DNA from: RGIG3178 sp963674495
GTDB taxonomy: Bacteria > Bacillota > Clostridia > Christensenellales > QAND01
Assembly: GCA_963674495.2 (NCBI GenBank)
Contig: CAXXLG010000002.1
Coordinates: forward strand, 930,001-994,000
Reading direction: 5' to 3'
Length of the DNA stretch: 64,000 nt
Both the position numbers and the translations under genes were made by a program. The notes under the pieces were generated by a model, which was given only the letters and a program-made list of their open reading frames with translations, had not been told where the DNA came from and ran no database searches. Each line of letters opens with the position of its first letter. Within the stretch, counting starts at the first letter, position 1. Shown here in pieces: positions 1-7,052 of this stretch.

Positions 1-68
1 TGCTTTTCGATCAGCGCCCGTATTGGCTGCAGACAGGGGCTTTCCCGTGTGAACAAAAGCTTTTTCAT
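1..68 (-). CDS. N-terminal fragment of an unidentified protein (runs off the left edge)
   Basis: An ATG on the minus strand at 68 is preceded by AAAGGAGAT at good spacing and opens a frame that stays open for 22 codons to the window edge (begins MKKLLFTRES). Only the start is present, so no family can be named. It is divergent from the sortase gene. Confidence 0.5.
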   Translation of the reverse strand, partial: MKKLLFTRESPCLQPIRALIEK

Positions 69-282
69 GCCGATCTCCTTTTATGCAGTCCTTGTTAAAT
101 CAACTTTAAATGATAATGCACAACGGTGCAAGAGGAACCTTGCTATCCAATGCTCGAAGGGCGTGCCGTGATGAACCTATGTATCAAAGAAAAGGCGGAC
201 TTTTGCCGAGTCTTGGCGTACCGTAACGTATTATTGCATCAACGCACAATAACGACGAATAACGCCTATACCTGTTGCTACA

Positions 283-1059
283 ATGCCGCTGCATCAATCC
301 GGCAACGGGGAGGACAGTTCGATTATCAAACTGGCGCGGATACTTGGTTTTTTCATAATCGTACTGGTTATTACGGCGTTTGTCATGCTGCTGTGCTGCG
401 AATACCATGGGCAGGACGCCGGGCTTTGCCGTGGCATCGATAACGCTGTTGCGGCAGACAATCAAAGTGAAGTGGATTCCGAACGGGAACGGATTGTTCA
501 GGATACATATCGGGAGATACACGAAAAATACCCCGAGGTGGTGGGATACCTTTCCATTCCAAACACAAGCGTTCTCTATTATGTGTTTCAAAGCACAGAC
601 GACGAATACTACCTGCATCATGGCAGAGACGGTAACAGGACATACAGCGGGGAGGTCTATTTGGATTACCGCTGTGATATTGCTGATCTGAAGCATCATC
701 TGATCATCTATGGACACAACATGCGTAACAATACCATGTTCGGGTCGCTGGACAAATACAAGAAGGAGAGCTTCTACCGGGAGAATCCGATCATTACATT
801 CAACACGGTTTATGATGACCACAAATGGGAGATATTCTCAGTGCGCATCGTGGATGTGGACCAAACAAGTAATACTATCATCCGGACACAGTTCAGTTCC
901 GATAAAGCGTGGCTTCAATACATCCAAAACTGCCAGAAAGAGAGCATCTACGAGACCCCGGTGGTTCTTTCCAAGGACGACGTGGTGTTGACGCTCATCA
1001 CATGCAGCTATGAATATGACAATGGCCGACTGTTGGTACAGGCCAAACTCGTGAAGTAA
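283..1059 (+). CDS. srtB: Class B sortase
   Basis: This is a membrane-anchored cysteine transpeptidase of the sortase B family, which attaches surface proteins carrying a C-terminal sorting signal to peptidoglycan or builds polymers of them. One hydrophobic segment (about residues 17-38) acts as the N-terminal anchor, followed by the extracellular beta-barrel. The catalytic triad is visible: His145 in IIYGHNM, Cys241 in LITCSYEYDNGR and Arg249 in the same motif. The length of 258 residues is normal. The ATG at 283 has no clear ribosome binding site; a GGGGAGG at about 304-310 suggests initiation may be a few codons further in, perhaps at a non-ATG codon. No LPXTG- or NPQTN-type substrate gene is visible nearby. 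Confidence 0.88.
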   Translation: MPLHQSGNGEDSSIIKLARILGFFIIVLVITAFVMLLCCEYHGQDAGLCRGIDNAVAADNQSEVDSERERIVQDTYREIHEKYPEVVGYLSIPNTSVLYYVFQSTDDEYYLHHGRDGNRTYSGEVYLDYRCDIADLKHHLIIYGHNMRNNTMFGSLDKYKKESFYRENPIITFNTVYDDHKWEIFSVRIVDVDQTSNTIIRTQFSSDKAWLQYIQNCQKESIYETPVVLSKDDVVLTLITCSYEYDNGRLLVQAKLVK

Positions 1060-1090
1060 TCGGTTGATCTATACCCACCCACCGCCCTGT

Positions 1091-1262
1091 ATGGAATCAA
1101 GGGGGCTGTGCCCCCTTTGACCCCCAAAAGAACGCTGTGCAGCAAGGCAGCGTGGACGGTTTTAAGGAATCAAGGGAGCTATGCCTCTTGTCCCAAAAGA
1201 ATGCTGCGCAGCAAGACAGCGTAGACGGATCTTAAAAACCAAGGGATTGTGACCCTTTGTCA
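1091..1262. repeat. Two and a half imperfect tandem copies of a ~72-bp palindromic unit
   Basis: Unit 1 (1091-1163) and unit 2 (1166-1236) share the skeleton GGAATCAAGGG-GCT-TGCC-CCTTT, then CCCAAAAGAA-GCTG-GCAGCAAG-CAGCGT-GACGG. A third partial copy begins at 1237 (AACCAAGGGATTGTGACCCTTTG). The first part of each unit is itself a hairpin (AAGGGGGC-TGT-GCCCCCTT in unit 1). Copies 2 and 3 are progressively decayed. It resembles an interspersed clostridial intergenic repeat rather than a coding remnant. Confidence 0.7.
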
Positions 1263-1319
1263 TCCGGAAACCGATCAAAACCTGCCCGCCGTCCTTTTGG
1301 TGCATACAGCGGCAATCTA

Positions 1320-2519
1320 TCACGCATCCCCTTTGCTTTTTTTCACCAAAGCGGCCGGCTTGATGATATCATTTCCGTGCCTGTTCCGGATTGTGTCGAT
1401 GGCCCTGTCCACCCGGTCGTGTTTATCAGCCGTTGTGCCGTTGTCGGACGAATCAAAAAACGAAAGCTGGGTCGTGTCGCCGTCCCCATCGAATCCGGAA
1501 ACGCTGATGCCGATCAGCCTGACCGGACGAGAACGGCTCCAATTCTTCTCAAGCAAGGCGCAACCCGTCCGATATATATCGCGGGTGGCACTTGTGGGGG
1601 CAACGGTCGTCTGGCGCGTGACCGACTTGAAATCGGTGTACTTGAGCGTGATGTGGACGGTGCGGCCCTTTTTGCCGTATTTCCGCAAAGTCATGCCTAC
1701 ATCGTCGGAAAGCTCCAACAAGACCTCTTGGGCGACTTTAACGTCCGAAATATCTTCCGACAATGTCGTTTCGCGTCCGACGGATTTCATTTCACCGGCC
1801 TGATGGGAAACAACGAGCTCGTTGTCGATCCCGTTCGCATGCCGGTATATCGCAAGACCGTGTTTCCCGAGCGCTCCAGCAAGGATGTTCCGATCCGCCT
1901 TTGCAAGATCGCCGATCAAGTGGATGCCCAATCGATCCAGTTTTTCCGCCGTTTTTTTGCCCACACCGTACATCATTGCAACATCAAGCGGCCAGAGCTT
2001 TTCAGGGATATCCGCTTCCCAAAGTTCCGTGATGCCAAGGGGTTTTTTCATCTCACTGGCCATTTTGGCAAGAAACTTGTTTTGGGCGATGCCGATGGAG
2101 CACCAAAGGCCAAGCGCATCTTCAATATCCTTCATGATGGTTTTTGCCGCCTCGACGGGCGTGCCGAACAGGCTTTCCATGCCCGTCATGTCCAGCCATG
2201 CCTCGTCAATACTGTTCTGTTGTAAAACAGGCGTATAGTTGGACAGAAGATCCATGACTTGGCGGGATTTCGCACTATAAAAATGGTGGTCCGGTGGTAC
2301 TAAAAGCATGTTTGGGCACAGCTTTTTCGCTTCATGGAGAACCATAGCGGTTTTAACGCCGTAGGCCCGTGCCTCATAGTTTGCTGCCAAAATAATACCC
2401 GTACGCGTTTTTGGATTGCCCGCCACGGCGGCAGGCTTGCCCCGAAGGAGTGGATCGCGCGTCATTTCGCAGGAGATGAAGAAGGCGTTCATATCGACCA
2501 GAAACACGACTTTTTGCAT
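1320..2519 (-). CDS. dinB: DNA polymerase IV (Y-family translesion polymerase)
   Basis: This is an error-prone Y-family DNA polymerase that extends past lesions. The palm motifs are intact: Asp9 in FLVDMNAFF (usually DMDAFF in the family) and Asp105-Glu106 in NSIDEAWLD. A helix-hairpin-helix region with YGVGKKTAEKL and a little-finger domain follow, and the length of 399 residues is normal. The start at 2519 was chosen over the in-frame ATG at 2540 because GGAGGT lies 6-11 bases upstream of it. The gene stands alone, so nothing suggests a LexA operon. The C-terminus has no obvious clamp-binding peptide that I can name with confidence. Confidence 0.93.
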   Translation of the reverse strand: MQKVVFLVDMNAFFISCEMTRDPLLRGKPAAVAGNPKTRTGIILAANYEARAYGVKTAMVLHEAKKLCPNMLLVPPDHHFYSAKSRQVMDLLSNYTPVLQQNSIDEAWLDMTGMESLFGTPVEAAKTIMKDIEDALGLWCSIGIAQNKFLAKMASEMKKPLGITELWEADIPEKLWPLDVAMMYGVGKKTAEKLDRLGIHLIGDLAKADRNILAGALGKHGLAIYRHANGIDNELVVSHQAGEMKSVGRETTLSEDISDVKVAQEVLLELSDDVGMTLRKYGKKGRTVHITLKYTDFKSVTRQTTVAPTSATRDIYRTGCALLEKNWSRSRPVRLIGISVSGFDGDGDTTQLSFFDSSDNGTTADKHDRVDRAIDTIRNRHGNDIIKPAALVKKSKGDA

Positions 2520-2737
2520 CGGACGACCTCCTTCTTTCATCAGGAATGGATTGGGTACTATACAAATGTATCATAGCATGGCGAGCGGCCTGTTTTCCAT
2601 ACATATACGGGGAGACAATTGTTTTGAAGAGTATAGGATGATGCGTGCCACCAAAGCAATGCGCAAAGCGTCAAGGACTGTCGCGGCGGGCGATGGAATT
2701 ATTCTGTGCGCGTTGGATTACGGGTGCCTAGCTATAC

Positions 2738-2765
2738 TTGAACGGTTCGGCAAACATGCTATAAT
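2738..2765 (+). promoter_or_regulatory. Sigma-A type promoter of the PNPOx-like gene
   Basis: TTGAAC (2738-2743), a 16-base spacer and TATAAT (2760-2765). The start codon it serves is at 2811. Confidence 0.7.
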
Positions 2766-2810
2766 TATGAAAAACAAAAGAATTTTATATAAGACAAAGG
2801 AGCAAGGCCC

Positions 2811-3203
2811 ATGAACAGAGCTGTGCAATTTTTAAAGGACTGCGGTACGTTCTATTTGGCTACGGTGGATAAGGATCAGCCCCGCGTTCGGCCCTTTGGT
2901 GCCGTGATGGAGCGTGAGGGTAGGGTATACATCTGCACCAACAACACCAAGGATTGTTTTATGCAGATGACGGCCAATCCCAAGGTGGAGATCTGCGGCA
3001 TGCTGGAGGGCACATGGATCCGCATCTGCGGGGAAGTCGCCGTTGATCCTAGCCACGACGCAAGAGCGGCGATGCTGGAGGAGGTTCCCTCGCTGAAAAA
3101 AAGGTACGCACCGGACGACGGCATCTATGAGGTGTTGTATTTTACACACGGAACGGTTACGATCAATTCCTTTTCTGAGCCGCCCGAATCGTTTGCACTC
3201 TGA
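2811..3203 (+). CDS. Pyridoxamine 5'-phosphate oxidase-family flavin-binding protein
   Basis: This is a 130-residue split-barrel protein of the PNPOx-like/NimA group, which bind FMN or related cofactors; the substrate is unknown. Typical family features are the N-terminal FYLATVDKDQPRVRPFG strand pair, YICTNNTKD, the KVEICGM strand and the late segment VLYFTHGTVTINSF. AAAGGAGC precedes the ATG at normal spacing and a good promoter lies 46 bases upstream, so it is probably monocistronic. Canonical PdxH activity is unlikely because the protein is much shorter than PdxH; a nitroreductase-like or stress role is only a possibility. Confidence 0.85.
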   Translation: MNRAVQFLKDCGTFYLATVDKDQPRVRPFGAVMEREGRVYICTNNTKDCFMQMTANPKVEICGMLEGTWIRICGEVAVDPSHDARAAMLEEVPSLKKRYAPDDGIYEVLYFTHGTVTINSFSEPPESFAL

Positions 3204-3217
3204 CGAAAAAACAGAGA

Positions 3218-3256
3218 AACCGGCTACCGACAGATGGCGGTCGGTTATTTTGTTTG
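3218..3256 (+). terminator. Probable rho-independent terminator
   Basis: ACCGAC (3226-3231) pairs with GTCGGT (3240-3245), and an outer AACCG/CGGTT pairing is possible; a T-rich tail TTATTTTG follows. The stem is short. It lies between convergent genes. Confidence 0.5.
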
Positions 3257-3261
3257 TAATG

Positions 3262-3612
3262 CTAGCCTGCTTGACGGCTCGTTTTTGACTTGGCTGTTTG
3301 TAAAATGGTGATGAAACAGACGATGGATATGATATTCATAATCAAAACGGTATAGTCGTACACGCCCATCTGATCCGTTACGGTCAGCACCAGATTGATT
3401 ACCAAAAAGGCCACTGTGAGAACGCTAAGCCAACGCGCACGGTGCCCGATAAAGGCAAGAGCGATAAAAAATAAACCGTTGATGAGCATCAATACACGGA
3501 TGAGCATACCGGTTGTTGCGGGCAGGCCCAGCACACCTGTGATAAAGAGTATCCACAACAATCCCTGCAATACCATGGAAATAAGATAAATTCTTTTTGT
3601 CAGATGTTTCAT
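3262..3612 (-). CDS. Small four-helix membrane protein, function unknown
   Basis: This is a 116-residue protein with four predicted membrane segments (about residues 8-27, 34-57, 61-79 and 86-104) joined by short polar loops, and a basic C-terminus (TAKSKTSRQAG). I recognise no catalytic motif. GGAGAGCC sits upstream of the ATG at 3612. It shares its orientation with the DgkA-family gene upstream, 42 bases away, and the two may be cotranscribed. Confidence 0.7.
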   Translation of the reverse strand: MKHLTKRIYLISMVLQGLLWILFITGVLGLPATTGMLIRVLMLINGLFFIALAFIGHRARWLSVLTVAFLVINLVLTVTDQMGVYDYTVLIMNIISIVCFITILQTAKSKTSRQAG

Positions 3613-3654
3613 GAGGGCTCTCCTTCGTACGGGTTAAATAAGGGCAACCAATGC

Positions 3655-4008
3655 CTAATTTATCAATGCTATCAAATGGGGCAAGAAGACGATAAGACCG
3701 ACGGCTGCTGAAAAAACCGACCAAACAAGAACGGCGCCCGCCGCAACGTCCTTTGCCTTTTTGGCCAAAGGATGATGTTCCTTGGTGATTAGATCCACCG
3801 TACTTTCAACAGCGGTATTGATCATTTCAAGCGCCAGCACACCGCCGCAGCACAACAGAACGGCGACCCACTCCAGTGGCGTTATGGCAAAAAGATATCC
3901 GGCCAGCAGGACGATCAAAAAACAAACGAACATGACGCGGATGTTTTTCTCCGATCTAAAGGCCTGAGCGATGCCCTGTACGGCATAGTGAAACGGCTTG
4001 AATAACAC
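3655..4008 (-). CDS. dgkA: Diacylglycerol kinase family protein (DgkA/undecaprenol kinase type)
   Basis: This is a small integral membrane lipid kinase; in Gram-positive bacteria this family usually phosphorylates undecaprenol and so feeds the lipid carrier of cell wall synthesis. The active-site signature is present, ALEMINTAVESTVD followed by HPLAKKAKDVAAGAVL, within three membrane helices, and the N-terminal amphipathic FHYAVQGIAQAFRSEKN is typical. Two GTG starts are possible: GTG at 4008 (117 residues) has GAGGTG six bases upstream, while GTG at 4017 would overlap that site, so 4008 is preferred. Confidence 0.9.
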   Translation of the reverse strand: MLFKPFHYAVQGIAQAFRSEKNIRVMFVCFLIVLLAGYLFAITPLEWVAVLLCCGGVLALEMINTAVESTVDLITKEHHPLAKKAKDVAAGAVLVWSVFSAAVGLIVFLPHLIALIN

Positions 4009-4017
4009 GATCGTCAC

Positions 4018-4443
4018 CTCGTGGCTGTCGCAGAGGGTGTTTAGAGTATTACACTGAACTTAATTTCTATGTTAGGGTGAATCCGGCGCCTTGTCAATTC
4101 AGGGCGGCGCTTTGCACAATGGGAAGCGGATCCATAAAGATTAGATATCTTGCGTTCAACGAAGCATTGGTTGAACGCCGGTTTATCCTTATAAAGGCGC
4201 CATGCAATGTCGCGCAACCGCATAAGAAAAAAACAAAGCATTGTTAATGGCGTAAGTGCCTAAGCCTTATGATACGGCGCAAAGCAACCATGCCCATTGC
4301 CCCAGTCACCCCCGATTGCCAAGCGAATAGTATGAATTGACAATGGAAGGCACGAGATCGGCTCAGTCAAAGAAAGGCCGGGCAAGATGTGCTTTGCCGT
4401 TGAGCCGAATACATGGAAAGAATGAGCGAGGGGAGACGGTATT
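4018..4443. other. Intergenic stretch with no recognised feature
   Basis: About 425 bases between divergent genes. I see no RNA gene, convincing ORF or repeat. The promoters of both neighbours should lie here, but no strong -35/-10 pair stands out. Confidence 0.5.
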
Positions 4444-4893
4444 TTGAGAAACAACGACCAATACATAAGCCCACGGACGAATGCGCCGGATGCAGACAAC
4501 AGGACTTCGATGCAAGATGAACCGATGACGGTGACATACCCGGAAATTTACTACATCCTTCAGCCGCATGTCCTGATGGAATGCGACAACATGGAGGTGA
4601 GCGGCGCAATGCCCACGCAGGACAGGTTGGATAGGATGTGCGACCGTGTTTACGGGAATGCGTGCCGGACACATCCGGAGTTGGTGCAATACGACATGGA
4701 GAACGACCGGATGGCGGGCGCATCCGCAGTGCCCAATCCACCCAGGCGCTATCCCGACGGCTATCCCAACAATTATCCTGACGGCTATCGGCGGCATGAC
4801 AATCGACCCGGACGCGGATTTGACATCAACGACGTGATTCGAATACTGTTGCTCAACGAGATTTTTAACCGCCGGAGAAGGAGATATTACTGA
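4444..4893 (+). CDS. Uncharacterised acidic protein with an Arg/Tyr-rich tail, possibly sporulation-associated
   Basis: This is a 149-residue protein starting at TTG 4444, nine bases after GAGGGGAG. A middle block (TVTYPEIYYILQPHVLMECD, then CDRVYGNACRTHPEL) looks folded. A low-complexity linker with YPDGYPNNYPDGYRR follows, and the end is a helix DINDVIRILLLNEIF capped by NRRRRRYY. The YPxIYYxLQP block and Tyr/Pro/Asp-rich linker recall small spore-coat-like clostridial proteins, but this is a resemblance only. It is monocistronic and closed by a strong terminator. Confidence 0.7.
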   Translation: MRNNDQYISPRTNAPDADNRTSMQDEPMTVTYPEIYYILQPHVLMECDNMEVSGAMPTQDRLDRMCDRVYGNACRTHPELVQYDMENDRMAGASAVPNPPRRYPDGYPNNYPDGYRRHDNRPGRGFDINDVIRILLLNEIFNRRRRRYY

Positions 4894-4931
4894 CCGCTGC
4901 AAAACCGTACATAATTTTCGCAACACATGGT

Positions 4932-4960
4932 AAGCCGGCGTCTTTTGTAGCCGGCTTTTT
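4932..4960 (+). terminator. Rho-independent terminator
   Basis: AAGCCGGC (4932-4939) pairs with GCCGGCTT (4950-4957), a ten-base loop lies between, and a T-run follows. Confidence 0.85.
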
Positions 4961-4971
4961 CATGGCTTGGG

Positions 4972-5382
4972 TTATCTCCCATTCTCAACGGGGACAAGCC
5001 AAGGCGGCGCCGTAAATTGCGCCAACTGTTCCTTGGATTCAAACGTTATTTCAGCTTTTTGCATGCCATTGCCATCTTGAGCAATGACAATCACGATGGC
5101 GCAATTTTTACCCCCACGGTCCCTATAGGGCAATTCTTCCACAAATTCCCGTAATATGGGTTTTCCGTTATGCCCTGATTGGAAGAGTTTCTTTTCAAAT
5201 ATCGCTCTAGAAATGATTTGTTTATCCTTCCGGTTCTGTTTTTCCATGAAATAAAAAGTATGGGGCAGCTCGTGGATAAACCGAAAAAAGGACACGGGAA
5301 ACGCCTTTTTCATCTTTGCGTGTATGATTTGCTTTGTCAGAATTTCGTTTCCGATTTTGTATTGGGTTGTTTCCAGAAGCAA
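4972..5382 (-). CDS. Hypothetical protein in an AT-rich accessory patch; start uncertain
   Basis: I recognise no family. From a TTG at 5382 it reads 136 residues: a basic aromatic N-terminal half (KAFPVSFFRFIHELPHTFYF), a lysine-rich middle, then a beta-rich end (NCAIVIVIAQDGNGMQKAEITF). No convincing ribosome binding site precedes 5382. The frame remains open upstream to at least about 5460 without an ATG, so the true start may be further upstream at a non-ATG codon, or the 5' end is decayed. It is divergent from the ribbon-helix-helix gene and shares the repeat-bearing intergenic region with it, which hints at co-regulation. Confidence 0.45.
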   Translation of the reverse strand: MLLETTQYKIGNEILTKQIIHAKMKKAFPVSFFRFIHELPHTFYFMEKQNRKDKQIISRAIFEKKLFQSGHNGKPILREFVEELPYRDRGGKNCAIVIVIAQDGNGMQKAEITFESKEQLAQFTAPPWLVPVENGR

Positions 5383-5532
5383 GCTGTGTTTGCCTGTGGA
5401 CTTATATTGTTGTTTGTCTATCAGATAGGTCTTTTTTATTTTTATATAGGTGCTACTTCCAACATTTCTTGTGGTGATTTGATGGTTTGTTGTACAGTGC
5501 GCTTTCCCTACGAGTCTCCATCACCGTGGTAT

Positions 5533-5564
5533 TATAACATGATCTATAACATAAAATATAACAT
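5533..5564. promoter_or_regulatory. Three phased TATAACAT direct repeats (candidate ribbon-helix-helix operator)
   Basis: TATAACAT occurs at 5533-5540, 5545-5552 and 5557-5564, each start exactly 12 bases after the last. The array lies 47 bases upstream of the ribbon-helix-helix start and within the divergent intergenic region. Ribbon-helix-helix repressors commonly bind such short direct repeats cooperatively; autoregulation is inferred. Confidence 0.6.
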
Positions 5565-5610
5565 ATTAATCGGACGGCTGTCAAATTAATATGACGGTGA
5601 GGTGATGAGG

Positions 5611-5805
5611 ATGGATGGAAAAATTCAAATATCAAAGAAAGCAAGAGCAAAGGGAGAGGATGGCTACAAGACCTTTTCCATTAGAGTTAAAGAAGAAACT
5701 GCTAAAAAGCTTGATGAGATTGCAAATTTAAGCAATCGATCCAGAAATGAATTGATCAATATCATTCTTGAATACGGTGTGGAGAATTTTGAAATCGTGG
5801 AATAG
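5611..5805 (+). CDS. Ribbon-helix-helix DNA-binding protein (CopG/Arc type)
   Basis: This is a 64-residue protein. The beta-strand and two helices are visible: KTFSIRVKEETAKKLDEIAN followed by LSNRSRNELINIILEYGVEN, which is the classic fold of small repressors found as antitoxins and plasmid or prophage regulators. A basic N-terminal arm (KISKKARAK-like) precedes it. ATG 5611 is chosen because GAGGTG lies six bases upstream; GTG 5602 and ATG 5605 are too close to that site. An XRE gene follows after 25 bases in the same orientation and both end at one terminator, so they probably form an operon. Confidence 0.8.
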   Translation: MDGKIQISKKARAKGEDGYKTFSIRVKEETAKKLDEIANLSNRSRNELINIILEYGVENFEIVE

Positions 5806-5830
5806 ATTGATTAAGAAGTATTGGTAAGAC

Positions 5831-6067
5831 ATGATGGAATTTGACAAGCAAGCTGTAGGAAAAGTTATTTGCAGGTTAAGGAAAGAGCGGAAACTGTCGC
5901 AGGAAGTTCTTAGCGGCTTTGCGGGTCTTGCGCGCAGCCATCTAACCATGATCGAAACAGGAAACAATCAACCCAATTTTGAAACCATTTGGCGTATTGC
6001 AAATGCTTTTGAAGTGCCAGTGCATCAATTGGTTAAGATGATTGAGGATGAAATCAAAGCAAATTGA
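5831..6067 (+). CDS. XRE-family helix-turn-helix regulator
   Basis: This is a 78-residue single-domain protein of the lambda-repressor-like fold. It reads VGKVICRLRKERKLSQEVLS, then LARSHLTMIETGNNQPNFET and LWRIANAFEVPVHQLV-like helices (the actual text is IWRIANAF), covering all five helices. There is no effector or toxin domain. It follows the ribbon-helix-helix gene and precedes a very strong terminator. The pairing of two different DNA-binding folds in a short AT-rich patch suggests the remnant or control module of a mobile or toxin-antitoxin region. The ribosome binding site is weak. Confidence 0.85.
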   Translation: MMEFDKQAVGKVICRLRKERKLSQEVLSGFAGLARSHLTMIETGNNQPNFETIWRIANAFEVPVHQLVKMIEDEIKAN

Positions 6068-6110
6068 TAGGATAACTAATTACCCAAGCTAGGTGTTAAT
6101 AATATGGTTC

Positions 6111-6157
6111 AAAAGAACTGAACTGCCCCGCTTTTGGGGCGCAGTTCAGTTCTTTTG
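6111..6157 (+). terminator. Very strong rho-independent terminator
   Basis: A perfect 15-bp stem, AAAAGAACTGAACTG (6111-6125) with its complement (6142-6156), encloses an inner CCCC/GGGG helix; T-rich ends on both sides could make it bidirectional. Confidence 0.9.
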
Positions 6158-6323
6158 TTTCGCTATGCACTATTGATCAATTCAACTATTATTTTCAGAG
6201 GGCTAAACTGCCGCCTATGTACCAGTCGAGATATCGCCCGAGCAGCGTCCGGTTTCATGGTCAAATCATACGATCAATGCTAAAATGTACGTACAACTGG
6301 AAAGGAACCCTTTTGGAAACGCT

Positions 6324-6791
6324 ATGAAAATATACATCGATGCGGACGGATGTCCTGTGGTGGATATCACAATTGAACTGGCAAACATGCATCGCGTTGA
6401 ATGCATTATATTTTGCGACACTGCGCATGTATATGAGCGAAGCGGCGCAAAGACCATCACCGTGTCAAAGGGTGCCGACAGCGTGGATTTTGCTTTGGTC
6501 AACATGGTTGAAAAAGGCGATGTTGTGGTGACGCAGGATTATGGCCTTGCGGCCATGTGCCTGACCCGACATGCTGTTGTGATCAATCAAGACGGGATGG
6601 AATACACACAAAAGAATATCGATTCATTGCTGAATGCCCGCTATACCGCACAGAAAATCCGTAAGGCAGGCGGCCGGACAAAAGGCCCTGCAAAGCGTAA
6701 AGATGCACAGAAGGATGCGTTCAAAACCAAATTGGCAGATCTTTTGGAACAGCGCGCTATTCCTTATAAACACGTACAATTCGGAAAATAG
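6324..6791 (+). CDS. YaiI/YqxD (DUF188, UPF0178) family protein
   Basis: This is a 155-residue protein of the widespread DUF188 family, which carries a PIN-like nuclease-type fold; the cellular role is unknown. Diagnostic blocks are MKIYIDADGCPV at the N-terminus, VSKGADSVDFALVN, DVVVTQDYGLAAM and the basic stretch GGRTKGPAKRKDAQKDAF. The conserved acidic residues Asp6, Asp8 and the Asp of TQDYGLA are consistent with a metal site. The start at 6324 is preferred over ATG 6285 because the family begins exactly at MKIYIDADGCPV and no ribosome binding site precedes 6285. Confidence 0.9.
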   Translation: MKIYIDADGCPVVDITIELANMHRVECIIFCDTAHVYERSGAKTITVSKGADSVDFALVNMVEKGDVVVTQDYGLAAMCLTRHAVVINQDGMEYTQKNIDSLLNARYTAQKIRKAGGRTKGPAKRKDAQKDAFKTKLADLLEQRAIPYKHVQFGK

Positions 6792-6844
6792 ACGTAATAA
6801 ACAGGTAATATACATAGATGGTAATCGTAAAATCCTGCACTACA

Positions 6845-6870
6845 CAAAAAAGCCACCTTTGGGTGGCTTT
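6845..6870 (-). terminator. Terminator of the tRNA-Arg transcript
   Basis: On the minus strand AAAGCCACC (6862-6870) and GGTGGCTTT (6849-6857) form a 9-bp stem with a four-base loop, followed by a T-run. It lies just past the encoded CCA end. Confidence 0.88.
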
Positions 6871-6875
6871 CGTGC

Positions 6876-6952
6876 TGGTGTACCAGAGAGGATTCGAACC
6901 TCCGACCTTTTGATTCGTAGTCAAACACTCTATCCAACTGAGCTACTGGTAC
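6876..6952 (-). tRNA. tRNA-Arg(ACG), CCA encoded
   Basis: On the minus strand the acceptor stem GTACCAG pairs with CTGGTAC, followed by A and an encoded CCA. The D arm is GCTC-AGTTGGATA-GAGT, the anticodon arm TTTGA-CTACGAA-TCAAA carries anticodon ACG, and the T arm is GGAGG-TTCGAAT-CCTCT. A34 would be deaminated to inosine by TadA to read CGN codons. It has its own promoter and terminator and lies divergent from argS. Confidence 0.97.
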
Positions 6953-6965
6953 AGGATGCCCATAT

Positions 6966-6994
6966 ATAATATAGCCGTGCCTGTCGGATGTCAA
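6966..6994 (-). promoter_or_regulatory. Promoter of tRNA-Arg
   Basis: On the minus strand TTGACA (6989-6994), a 17-base spacer and TATTAT (6966-6971) lie just upstream of the tRNA 5' end at 6952. Confidence 0.8.
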
Positions 6995-7052
6995 GATAAT
7001 GTTCCCAAAAAGGGTGCGCTATGGTATATTAGAATGAACAGCGAAGGCGTGT

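Noticed and set aside
1257..2225. Long plus-strand open frame inside the DNA polymerase IV gene
   Set aside because: It is antisense to a clearly conserved gene, has no ribosome binding site and is rich in Arg, Gly and His, as expected for a shadow frame.
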